Source: JANNBN01 sp963763885
Lineage (GTDB): Bacteria > Actinomycetota > Acidimicrobiia > Acidimicrobiales > JANYDT01
Length of the DNA stretch: 64,000 nt
Assembly (NCBI GenBank): GCA_963763885.1
Contig: CAVXQD010000007.1
Location: forward strand, 1,488,001 to 1,552,000
Reading direction: 5' to 3'
Shown one piece after another: positions 33,549 to 40,525 of the stretch (within the stretch, counting starts at the first letter, position 1; each line of letters starts with the position of its first letter). Position numbers and translations under genes: made by a program. Below the pieces are notes generated by a model. That model searched no databases and had not been told where the DNA came from. It saw nothing but the letters and a program-made list of their open reading frames with translations.

Positions 33549-35531
33549 ATGGAAATCACTGAAAACACTACGCGCGCTTTTGATTCGATTCTCCGTCCGA
33601 TCACGCTCGGCAGCGTCGAGGTACCGAATCGTGTTGTGCGAGCGTCGCACCTCACGCAGTACGCAAGTCGTGGCGAGGTCACCGACAAATTCGTCGCCTA
33701 TCACGAGGCCCGGGCCCGCGGTGGTGTCGGACTGTCGATCTTGGAGAGCGCAACGATAGATCGCGCCGTGAGTCCTGCTCCGCTCGATGCGTCCAGCGAT
33801 CGCGTCATCGACGGTTGGAGCCGTGTCGCGCAAGCCGTGCATCGCCACGGCATGCGGGTGTTTGCGCAGTTGTTCCATGGCGGGAATCAGTTCGACCCGT
33901 TGGACGGGTCAGCGCCGTGGTCCGCCTCCACCGTGCCCGGATGGACACTAGGAGTACCTGCGCAGGCGATGACACCATCGATGATCGAGCACGTCGTCGA
34001 CGGCTTTGCTCGTGCCGCCGGGCGGGCCGAAGCTGCAGGGCTTGACGGCGTCGAGCTGCACGGCGCCCACGGCTATCTCATCTCACAGTTTCTGTCTCCG
34101 CTCACGAACCTCCGCACCGACGACTATGGCGGTCCGCTTGAGAATCGCCTCCGATTCGCATTGGAGGTCTTGGAACGCGTCCGACAAGCGGTGGGCCCAG
34201 CTTTCCCCGTCGGCATCCGCCTATCGGGCAATGAACGACTCCCCGGCGGGCTGGACAACGACGCGTGCATCGCAATCGCCCGAGCCATTTCTGAAAGCGG
34301 GCTCGTCGACTTCATCGACCTATCGGCCGGCGTGTATCAGTCCATGAACAAGATGATCGGTTCGATGAACGAACCGCGCGGTTACGAACTGCCCGACTCG
34401 GTCGCCGTCGCGCGCGCAATCACCACGCCGTGCATCGTCACCGGTCGGATCATGACGCTGGCCGAGGCAGACTCGATTGTTGCGAAAGGCGACGCAGCAA
34501 TGGTGTCCATGGTCCGGGCGACGATCGCCGACCCGAACCTCGTTCGTCGAGCCATCGCCGGCCTGGAACCGCGCCCTTGCATCGGCTGCCTCCAGGGATG
34601 TTTTGGCGGCTTGTTCGTCCGCGAGCTCGGTTGCACGGTGAACGCCACCGTCGGGCGTGAATCGTCGTTGGACGACGCTGATTTGGGGGTCGCCCCCACG
34701 AGACGTCGGGTCCTCGTTGTCGGGGGAGGACCCGCTGGCTTGGAAGCCGCCCGGGTCGCAGCCACGCGTGGCCATCAGGTCACTCTTTGCGAGCGCGCCG
34801 ATCGACTCGGCGGGCAACTCAACCTCGCTCGACTCACACCAGATCGACACGACATCGGAACCATCGTCGATTGGCTCATTGACGAGACCACCCGGCTTGG
34901 CGTTCACGTCCGGCTGGCCTATGAGGTCACCGAGGCGTCGATCACCGGTCTCGGTCACTTCGACGCTGCTGTGGTCGCCACCGGTCCCGCACCCCGGGCG
35001 ATGATGCAACTTGGGCGACCAACGCTTTCGCTCACCGCATCGGAGTCCACACCGATCCTGAGTTCATGGGATGTTCTGAGCAGAGCCCACCCGCTCCCAC
35101 TCGGACCCGTGGTGCTCGTCGACGACGTCGGACATATGGAGTCGATGAGCGTTGCCCAGCACCTAGTCAGCTGTGGATGCGAGGTCACCATCGTCTCGAG
35201 GTTCAGCGAACTGGCCAGCCTGATTAAGCCAGATTGGGCGACCTGGACGGCGAAGGAGTATCTCGCCCGCGCCGGCGTGAAGCTACGCGCTCGGACATTC
35301 ATCAGTGCACTTACTGATGGTTCCGTGACTGTTTCTTCACTCGACGGTGGGCCCGATAGTGAGCTCCCAGCATCCGCCGTCGTCCACGTCACGTTCCACG
35401 AACCGAACCTCCACCTGGCTGAAACTCTTGGGAGGCTGGTCGACGAAGTTCACGTAATCGGAGAGGCTCGTACACAACGATTCCTGACCACCGCAATCCA
35501 CGCCGGCTACGAGACAGGACGGCTTCTGTGA
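33549..35531 (+). CDS. 2,4-dienoyl-CoA reductase-like FMN/4Fe-4S/FAD oxidoreductase
   Basis: 660 aa, FadH architecture. N-terminal FMN TIM barrel (VELHGAHGYLISQFLSP), then CIGCLQGC plus a later Cys in LGCTVNA giving a four-Cys 4Fe-4S site near residues 340-365. C-terminal FAD/NAD domain begins VLVVGGGPAGLEAAR and ends in a second Rossmann fold. Could reduce dienoyl-CoA, enones or similar conjugated systems using NAD(P)H. Its stop overlaps the next start. Confidence 0.9.
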   Translation: MEITENTTRAFDSILRPITLGSVEVPNRVVRASHLTQYASRGEVTDKFVAYHEARARGGVGLSILESATIDRAVSPAPLDASSDRVIDGWSRVAQAVHRHGMRVFAQLFHGGNQFDPLDGSAPWSASTVPGWTLGVPAQAMTPSMIEHVVDGFARAAGRAEAAGLDGVELHGAHGYLISQFLSPLTNLRTDDYGGPLENRLRFALEVLERVRQAVGPAFPVGIRLSGNERLPGGLDNDACIAIARAISESGLVDFIDLSAGVYQSMNKMIGSMNEPRGYELPDSVAVARAITTPCIVTGRIMTLAEADSIVAKGDAAMVSMVRATIADPNLVRRAIAGLEPRPCIGCLQGCFGGLFVRELGCTVNATVGRESSLDDADLGVAPTRRRVLVVGGGPAGLEAARVAATRGHQVTLCERADRLGGQLNLARLTPDRHDIGTIVDWLIDETTRLGVHVRLAYEVTEASITGLGHFDAAVVATGPAPRAMMQLGRPTLSLTASESTPILSSWDVLSRAHPLPLGPVVLVDDVGHMESMSVAQHLVSCGCEVTIVSRFSELASLIKPDWATWTAKEYLARAGVKLRARTFISALTDGSVTVSSLDGGPDSELPASAVVHVTFHEPNLHLAETLGRLVDEVHVIGEARTQRFLTTAIHAGYETGRLL

Positions 35532-36097
35532 CCATCGATATTGCGGCCTTGGCCGCCCGAGCCGAGATCACCGACGTCCTGCTCCGCTACGTCCGAGCGG
35601 CCGACCGCAACGACTGGGATCTCCTTCGCAGTTGCTACCACCCTGACGCAACCGATGACCATGGCCTCTACTCCGGAGATCTCGAAGGACTCATCGCATT
35701 CTTGCGAGCGCTCGCCGCGACGTTGAACAGCACCAGTCACCAACTCGGTCCACCGCTCATCGAAGTCGATATCGAAGGGATCACCGCTCGGGCAGAGACC
35801 TACTGCCTCGGCTTCTACGAACGGCTTCGCCGGTCAAACAGCGAGCCACCCGTCGCTATCGCACAAGGCCTGCGGTACCTCGATACCTTCGAACTGCGTG
35901 AAGGACGATGGGCAATCGCAACGCGAGTCTGCGTGCTCGACTGGGAACGTATCGTCGCTCCCGGTAAACCCTCGCAGCCGGCCACGACTTGGCAACGCGG
36001 CACGCGTGGCAGCAACGACCCGTCGGCCGACTTCTTCGCATTCGTTGTCGACGCAACCGACTCAGGACAACTCGGCCAACGTCGGCGCAATACCTGA
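35528..36097 (+). CDS. SnoaL/NTF2-like protein
   Basis: 189 aa from a GTG overlapping the upstream stop. The NTF2-like cone fold is indicated by AARAEITDVLLRYVRAADRN followed by DWDLLRSCYHPDATDDHG (the usual helix-helix-strand opening), STSHQLGPPLIEVDIEG and a final YLDTFELREGRWAIATRV. In catabolic clusters such proteins are isomerases, hydratases or small subunits; the sequence does not decide. The C-terminal 40 residues are disordered-looking. Confidence 0.78.
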   Translation: MTIDIAALAARAEITDVLLRYVRAADRNDWDLLRSCYHPDATDDHGLYSGDLEGLIAFLRALAATLNSTSHQLGPPLIEVDIEGITARAETYCLGFYERLRRSNSEPPVAIAQGLRYLDTFELREGRWAIATRVCVLDWERIVAPGKPSQPATTWQRGTRGSNDPSADFFAFVVDATDSGQLGQRRRNT

Positions 36098-36129
36098 CAC
36101 CAACAACTGAGAACTGAGAAGGAACGACC

Positions 36130-36591
36130 ATGCCCTCAAAGATGACCGACGCCGAACGCGACGCCTTCATGCTGAAACCACACCTCGGCTATCTAGGCAT
36201 CGGCCGAGCGGCCAAAGGGCCGCTCATGGCCCCAATCTGGTATTCGTACGATCCGACGGTGGGGATCCAGATCAACATGGGCGCCACCTCCGCAAAGGCC
36301 AAGCGTCTACGTGTCGAGGGCAGGGCCAGCATGTTGGTCGTCGAAGCGGCCAACGGCACGTATAGCTCTGTGCTCGTCGAAGGCCCTGTCGTAGTGCGCA
36401 CCCTTGGCGCCGACACAGAATCATCCATGCTGGCCATGTCGTCGAGGTACCTGGGCCTCAAGGGCGGAAAGCGCTACACAGACGATTTCATGCAAAAGCT
36501 CGCTCTCAACGACTTCCCCGACGGCCACGGCGACACCGAAATCGTCGTGACGATTACCCCGGAAACGTGGCGCACGGAGATCCTGCCGTAG
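36130..36591 (+). CDS. Pyridoxamine 5'-phosphate oxidase-fold (F420/FMN-binding) protein
   Basis: 153 aa. The split-barrel opening MTDAERDAFMLKPHLGYLGI and GPLMAPIWYSYD, then the strand ASMLVVEAANGTYSSVLVEG, match PNPOx-like proteins of Actinobacteria, many of which bind F420 or FMN. A GAGAAGGAACGACC leader contains a good ribosome-binding site. Last gene of the catabolic run; it may be a reductase or a flavin/F420 carrier for the cluster. Confidence 0.78.
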   Translation: MPSKMTDAERDAFMLKPHLGYLGIGRAAKGPLMAPIWYSYDPTVGIQINMGATSAKAKRLRVEGRASMLVVEAANGTYSSVLVEGPVVVRTLGADTESSMLAMSSRYLGLKGGKRYTDDFMQKLALNDFPDGHGDTEIVVTITPETWRTEILP

Positions 36592-36714
36592 ACGCAAAGT
36601 GCCGAGCACCGTCTGTCGAAACTGCCCCCGGTTGGCGGGCGAAGGGGCTCGCCTGTCTGCTCACGCATCAGGCCGCTCGCTCGGTCGTTCGTTCGTTCTC
36701 ACCGTGCGGACCGT

Positions 36715-37023
36715 TCAGCAACCCATCATCTTGTGGATGGCCACACAGAACTCCGGCCATCTCGCAGCGACTACTTGACCACATTTGCGGCCGAGAGCCG
36801 ACCGGTGGAGCAGCATCGTATTGTCGAGGTTGGCGACGCTGCCTTCACGAACACCCTCTGCTGAACCCATTGCAACCTCGGTCGCGAGGCCCCGCGCCGT
36901 CGACGTGATGGGGGCGACCACAACGGAGTGCAAACGGTTCACCACCCGCGATCGCGTCAAGACGACGACTGGACGGATTATGTCGTTCGGAACGTCGGCC
37001 CACCAGACCTCACCGTTCTCCAT
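36715..37023 (-). CDS. mazF: MazF/PemK-like toxin
   Basis: 102 aa. MENGEVWWADVPND opens the SH3-like barrel. IRPVVVLTRSRVVN, VVVAPITSTARG and a C-terminal helix match the MazF/PemK family of mRNA-cleaving toxins. Follows the antitoxin gene by 4 nt on the same strand. It sits just outside the tRNA-Arg-flanked element. Confidence 0.87.
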   Translation of the reverse strand: MENGEVWWADVPNDIIRPVVVLTRSRVVNRLHSVVVAPITSTARGLATEVAMGSAEGVREGSVANLDNTMLLHRSALGRKCGQVVAARWPEFCVAIHKMMGC

Positions 37024-37027
37024 CGCG

Positions 37028-37291
37028 CTATCGACGTTTGCGCGCCGCGAAGAGCGCCACTACATCGTCAGGAACGGAACCTTCATAGGCGTCGAGCGGC
37101 GGTGCCTCAGCCGGCCAACCGGTCGGCAGACCTGCAAGGTCGGCGTCCAAGTGGTTCGGCTGCTCACTGAGCGCCTTGTCTTCAGCGTCGCGCTCGGCGC
37201 GTTCAAGTAGCGAGCGAAGGGCGAGATCGATGAGTTCAGAATCCGGGAGGCCGGTCTGGCTGCGAGCCGAGGCGAGCCAGTCCTGATTCAC
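37028..37291 (-). CDS. mazE: MazE-like ribbon-helix-helix antitoxin, apparent start frameshift
   Basis: 87 aa from GTG 37291. The region DWLASARSQTGLPDSELIDL with ALRSLLERAER is the RHH helix pair. Upstream in the same frame, codons spell TRTRISTTV, the DNA-binding beta strand of such antitoxins, but the frame then hits TGA with no start codon. One base missing after ATGCC (near 37316) would give an ATG at 37320 reading MP-TRTRISTTVNQ. So either a GTG-started product lacks part of the strand, or there is an indel. The C-terminal part would mask MazF. Confidence 0.7.
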   Translation of the reverse strand: MNQDWLASARSQTGLPDSELIDLALRSLLERAERDAEDKALSEQPNHLDADLAGLPTGWPAEAPPLDAYEGSVPDDVVALFAARKRR

Positions 37292-37311
37292 CGTAGTTGA
37301 GATCCTCGTAC

Positions 37312-37344
37312 GCGTGGCATGAACCGTAGCAAGTCATGCCACGC
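37312..37344. promoter_or_regulatory. Perfect 11-bp inverted repeat, candidate mazEF operator
   Basis: GCGTGGCATGA and TCATGCCACGC are exact reverse complements separated by 11 bp, covering the expected mazE start and its upstream region. RHH antitoxins bind such repeats in cooperative autoregulation. Confidence 0.6.
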
Positions 37345-37408
37345 AGTCGGGCACGCCGACCCCTGGGCAGTCGATCACACACAGGGCATGGTGCCCTGAC
37401 CAGGGCTT

Positions 37409-37456
37409 TTGGCGCGTTCGGAGGGATTCGAACCCCCAACCTTCTGATCCGTAGTC
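37409..37456 (-). other. Left attachment site: displaced 3' half of tRNA-Arg
   Basis: 48 bp identical to 40166-40213, covering the tRNA-Arg(ACG) anticodon loop, variable loop, T-arm, acceptor 3' strand and CCA. Beyond it the tRNA sequence stops. A further weaker match (CTGACCAGGG) lies just outside both copies. It cannot be a working tRNA. Confidence 0.85.
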
Positions 37457-37723
37457 CTCTCAGACTCGATATCCGGTGCTATCCGGGAGGGTCACCAAGT
37501 GACCGATAGAGGCCGCGACCAGCGTCGAGGCTGGGAGTATGGCCACCCGGAGGTGACCGGTAGGGACCTGAAGTGTCCCTTGAGAACCAGGCGAATGTTC
37601 TCACCGGTGTTCTCATACGCACGCTTACCTTCTAATCGGTTGAGCGGCCTCCCGAAGATTTGCTCGCCTTGCGGCGCGTTCTGGTCGATAGTTGTGGGGC
37701 ACGGGGCGATCCCTCGTGAAGGA

Positions 37724-37768
37724 AGCCTGGGTGGACAGCCATTCGGTTGGAGCCCAGGCTGACTTTTT
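37724..37768 (+). terminator. Intrinsic terminator-like hairpin
   Basis: AGCCTGGG (37724-37731) pairs perfectly with CCCAGGCT (37753-37760) across a 21-nt loop; GAC then TTTTT follow. Plus-strand orientation, with no intact gene upstream. Confidence 0.5.
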
Positions 37769-37918
37769 GGCCCGTCCGGGAGAGCAACAGAGGCAGCGAA
37801 CCCAGACGCCACCCAGTGCTGCTCCGGCATCAGCAACATTATGTTGACCTGTCGCACTCCACATCGGCAACGGGCGCTGCGGCGGTTCCATGACGGGACT
37901 AACGCCCAGGCATTGGGC

Positions 37919-37952
37919 GAAAGAAAACCCGGCCTCCAGTGGAGAGCCGGGT
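37919..37952 (-). terminator. Intrinsic terminator, minus orientation
   Basis: ACCCGGC...GCCGGGT (37927-37952) with inner CTCC/GGAG pairing forms a strong stem with one bulge. On the minus strand it is followed by TTTTCTTTC. It faces transcription coming from the abiE-like promoter region toward mazEF. Confidence 0.55.
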
Positions 37953-37987
37953 GGTACGAGTGAAGCATACCGAAGTGCGACACCGGC

Positions 37988-39013
37988 GTGAACTCCGATT
38001 TCCTGTACGATGTACGAGTGGTCACGAACACCGTACAGTCTGGATGGAAACGGTTCGGGCCGGCCATGCGGGCGCTCAAGTCCGGATGCGCCCAACTGGG
38101 TCTGCGATGTGAGGTCTCGGCGCCGACCGCGAGCGTGATGATCGAGGATCAGCGATTCGACGTCCGCCTCACCGCGCGAGTGAGCGATTCACTCGCTCGG
38201 GGCCTCGCCCAAACGGCCAAGCCCGATGAACTCCTCGTCGCCCAGCGCATCACGGACGAGGCACGGGTGATTCTTCGGCAACGGAACCTGGCATTTTTCG
38301 ACGAGCGCGGCTACCTCTCGATCCATCGAAGAACGCTTGTTGTCGAAGCCGCCGTGGCTACCGCAGAAGCACCTTCGGCCAAACGTCGTGGGCAGCCGCT
38401 CGACGGTATCGGCCTCGACGTCGCGCTGTGGCTTCTCCACACACCGGAACCCGGCGGCGTTCGTGCGATAAGTCGAGCGATCGGCCGGACCGCATCCTCG
38501 GTGTCGGATGCGCTCCGACGTCTCGTCGACGACGGACTCGTCACAAGCACGCACGAACCCCTTCTGCCCGAACTCTTTGACGCCGCCGTCCAGGCGTGGC
38601 GCTATCGAGCCAATCACGTCGTAGTCAGCGGTGATCCGACAACACCCCCCACCGCCCGGGCGTTACGCACCCGCCTAGACGACGCGGTCGGCACCGGATG
38701 GGCATGGGCCGGCTCAGCCGCCGAACATGCCTGGCAGGTGCCAGGCATCGCACGGCGAACGGGTCGATCGGAACTCATGCTGCCCGACGCCGAATCGCTC
38801 GACCTTGCGGCGTCCGTCCTGAAGCAGGACTCGAACGGGAAGTTCGATCTCGTTGTCGCTCCGGTTGCCTGGCTCACATCACACCGCTGCGAGCGAAGAG
38901 GCAAAGTTGTCGTGCCCGCGATCGCAATAGCCCTTGAACTTGCCCTCGATGACGCACGCGGCCGCGAGCTACTGAGCGGCTGGGACCCGGCAGGAGCGCA
39001 CCGTGTCTGGTGA
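37988..39013 (+). CDS. AbiEi-like antitoxin / winged-helix regulator (type IV TA)
   Basis: Up to 341 aa from GTG 37988; GTG 38018 or ATG 38066 are also possible starts. The N-terminal region has ELLVAQRITDEARVILRQRN followed by LAFFDERGYLSIH, matching the domain before the winged helix in actinobacterial AbiEi-family proteins. Residues 143-190 form a winged helix (DVALWLLHTPEPGGVRAISR, SVSDALRRLVDDGLVTS). The C-terminal 150 residues are the presumed antitoxin part. It overlaps the toxin gene by 11 nt, as expected for a coupled TA operon. Antitoxin role is inferred from gene order and partner. Confidence 0.7.
   Translation: MNSDFLYDVRVVTNTVQSGWKRFGPAMRALKSGCAQLGLRCEVSAPTASVMIEDQRFDVRLTARVSDSLARGLAQTAKPDELLVAQRITDEARVILRQRNLAFFDERGYLSIHRRTLVVEAAVATAEAPSAKRRGQPLDGIGLDVALWLLHTPEPGGVRAISRAIGRTASSVSDALRRLVDDGLVTSTHEPLLPELFDAAVQAWRYRANHVVVSGDPTTPPTARALRTRLDDAVGTGWAWAGSAAEHAWQVPGIARRTGRSELMLPDAESLDLAASVLKQDSNGKFDLVVAPVAWLTSHRCERRGKVVVPAIAIALELALDDARGRELLSGWDPAGAHRVW
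38003..38038. promoter_or_regulatory. Nested inverted repeats at the abiEi-like start
   Basis: CTGTAC (38003-38008) and GTACAG (38033-38038) are inverted, and an inner GTAC-GAT-GTAC palindrome lies at 38005-38015. They surround the candidate GTG starts. AbiEi antitoxins autoregulate through inverted repeats in their promoter. Confidence 0.4.
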
Positions 39014-39761
39014 CCCGATCGTGCTCGTCGCCACAGAAGACTCCGACGTCGCTCGATTCGTGGACGCAATCTCGCGTCTCCCAAACAATCTGCCCGACTG
39101 GGTGTTGATCGGCGGCGTGGCGGTCGTGCTGCGCGTCGGAGGCACGCACCGCGCCACGGTGGACATCGACACCCTTGCTCGGGAGTCGAACCGGCTCGTC
39201 GAGCTTCTCGTCGCCGTAGGTGGCGAACAACGAGCCGCTCACAAGCTCATCGTCCCAATTGCGACGCAATTCGACGTCATGTCAGTCGGATCCGTGCCAG
39301 ATCCGTCATCGGTCGAACCAAGTGAATACGCCTTCGCGCTGGCACGCGACTTGGCGTTCACCACAGCGACAACGGAATCCGTTCAGGTGCACAACGAACG
39401 CTACCGACCGATTGCATCCGCGACGATGCGAGTCGCAACAACCGCCGGACTCATCGCGTTGAAGAGCGTGTCGATGCCTCGACGCGCTGACAGCAACAAC
39501 CCGGCCAAGGCCACATCGGACACGATCGACCTCCTCGCGCTGCTCGAGACCGAATCGGTGGAAGAAGTCTCAGCGGCACTCGCAGATGCCCCACCAGCGC
39601 TTCGTCGATGGATCGCCAGCACGTGCGGGCGAGTCTTCGTCACCGACCGGCGCTACACCGAAGCACGCCTCCGAGTCGCCCGACAGCACATCAACCCCGG
39701 GGCATTTCTCCTCGCTGGAAAAGTTGCTGAAGTGCTCGCTTCGCATCAAAACGACGACTGA
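39003..39761 (+). CDS. AbiEii/AbiGii-like nucleotidyltransferase toxin
   Basis: 252 aa from a GTG inside the end of the upstream gene. The DNA polymerase beta-like nucleotidyltransferase signature is present: LIGGVAVVLR (Gly37-Gly38) followed by HRATVDIDTLAR (Asp54, Asp56). RYRPIASATMRVATTAGLIA with LKSVSMPRR corresponds to the conserved Lys-containing region after the catalytic core. This family transfers nucleotides to RNA in type IV TA systems and limits growth or phage. Target unknown here. Confidence 0.78.
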   Translation: MSGDPIVLVATEDSDVARFVDAISRLPNNLPDWVLIGGVAVVLRVGGTHRATVDIDTLARESNRLVELLVAVGGEQRAAHKLIVPIATQFDVMSVGSVPDPSSVEPSEYAFALARDLAFTTATTESVQVHNERYRPIASATMRVATTAGLIALKSVSMPRRADSNNPAKATSDTIDLLALLETESVEEVSAALADAPPALRRWIASTCGRVFVTDRRYTEARLRVARQHINPGAFLLAGKVAEVLASHQNDD

Positions 39762-39807
39762 CCAATCGCCGCACTCCCGCCGACTACGGAGCAGATCACT
39801 GTCCGTA

Positions 39808-40074
39808 CTACTCGTCCAGCGAACGTCGCCTCTCCTTGACTTCATCCCACGACGTGTGCGCGCAGTGCGGCGAGCTGTCTCCGGCTTCGGAGGCGGTCTG
39901 CACAACTTTGGTGGTCGGGTCCAGAAGGGTTTGCCTTGCTTGCGCGGCCTCGGTCGCTGTCGAGAAACCGCGCCGAGTGACCTGGGTCCACTTGCCGGTT
40001 AGCGGGTCCTTGGAGGTGCGCGCCTTGAAATACCAGCCACTCGCGTCTCGGTAGACGCCCTTGAAGCGAGGCAT
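39808..40074 (-). CDS. Truncated tyrosine integrase (Arm DNA-binding domain only)
   Basis: 88 aa from ATG 40074, chosen because GGAGG sits 6 nt upstream. MPRFKGVYRDASGWYFKART with DPLTGKWTQVTRRGFSTATEAAQARQ split across it is the N-terminal arm-binding domain of phage integrases. About residue 55 the match ends; the core-binding and catalytic (R-H-R-Y) domains are missing. The reading frame closes 46 nt from the toxin gene stop, so the remainder was probably lost by deletion. Confidence 0.72.
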   Translation of the reverse strand: MPRFKGVYRDASGWYFKARTSKDPLTGKWTQVTRRGFSTATEAAQARQTLLDPTTKVVQTASEAGDSSPHCAHTSWDEVKERRRSLDE

Positions 40075-40165
40075 CACGAACCTCCGAGAATGCTTTTCAA
40101 ACACCTAATGTTCTCAGCAGGACGGTGTCGATTCCCGACACATGCCCAGCTGACCAGGGATTTTC

Positions 40166-40213
40166 TTGGCGCGTTCGGAGGGATTCGAACCCCCAACCTT
40201 CTGATCCGTAGTC
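40166..40213 (-). other. Right attachment site within tRNA-Arg
   Basis: Second copy of the 48-bp repeat found at 37409-37456, here forming the 3' part of the intact tRNA-Arg. The repeat boundary lies in the anticodon stem, a known integration sub-site for tyrosine integrases. Confidence 0.85.
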
Positions 40214-40242
40214 AGATGCTCTATCCGTTGAGCTACGAACGC
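40167..40242 (-). tRNA. tRNA-Arg (ACG)
   Basis: 76 nt including encoded CCA. GCGTTCG/CGAACGC acceptor stem, TCTGA-CTACGGA-TCAGA anticodon arm with anticodon ACG, and GGTTCGAATCC T-arm. All stems pair. Confidence 0.95.
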
Positions 40243-40291
40243 AATGTGACCGACAGTGTACCGGTTGTGAACCGGCACACCGACGGGTATG

Positions 40292-40383
40292 TGGCGGAGA
40301 AGGAGGGATTTGAACCCTCGGACCCAGTTTCCCAAGTCCCCTCATTAGCAGTGAGGTCGATTCGGCCGCTCTCGCACTTCTCC
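40292..40383 (-). tRNA. tRNA-Ser (GCT)
   Basis: 92 nt including encoded CCA. Class II tRNA with GGAGAAG/CTTCTCC acceptor stem, anticodon GCT in CACTGCTAATG, a long variable arm and GGTTCAAATCC T-loop. Confidence 0.95.
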
Positions 40384-40525
40384 TCGAAGCGAAGAGTCTT
40401 GCACAGAGATTCGACCGATCGGATCAGTAATCAGGATCAAACCGTCCACAACAGGAAGACTCAACTTCGGGTCCGAACGTGACGATGCAGTACCCCGGGA
40501 CGAATCAACGATCGGGGTCGAGTCC

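Larger units (their letters stand above)
37457..37987. other. Non-coding left part of the integrative element
   Basis: 531 bp with no convincing gene on either strand; the long minus-strand open frame here has no family resemblance and poor composition. It holds two terminator-like hairpins (37724-37768 plus orientation, 37919-37952 minus orientation), perhaps marking ends of genes that have been deleted from the element. Confidence 0.5.
37409..40213. mobile_element. Degraded integrative element in tRNA-Arg carrying an AbiE-like TA pair
   Basis: About 2.7 kb bounded by a 48-bp direct repeat made from the 3' half of tRNA-Arg(ACG). A tyrosine-integrase N-terminal stub (39808-40074) sits next to the intact tRNA, as int genes do. 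Cargo is a two-gene AbiEi/AbiEii-like module. No excisionase, replication or transfer gene remains. The integrase catalytic domain is absent, so excision would need help in trans. Confidence 0.75.

Noticed and set aside
37409..37456. Second tRNA-Arg gene.
   Set aside because: Only the 3' half is present; the D-arm and 5' acceptor strand are missing, so it is an att copy.
37492..38079. Long minus-strand open frame in the left part of the integrative element.
   Set aside because: Composition is Pro/Arg/Ser-rich with no motif or start context, and it crosses two terminator-like hairpins and the abiEi-like promoter.
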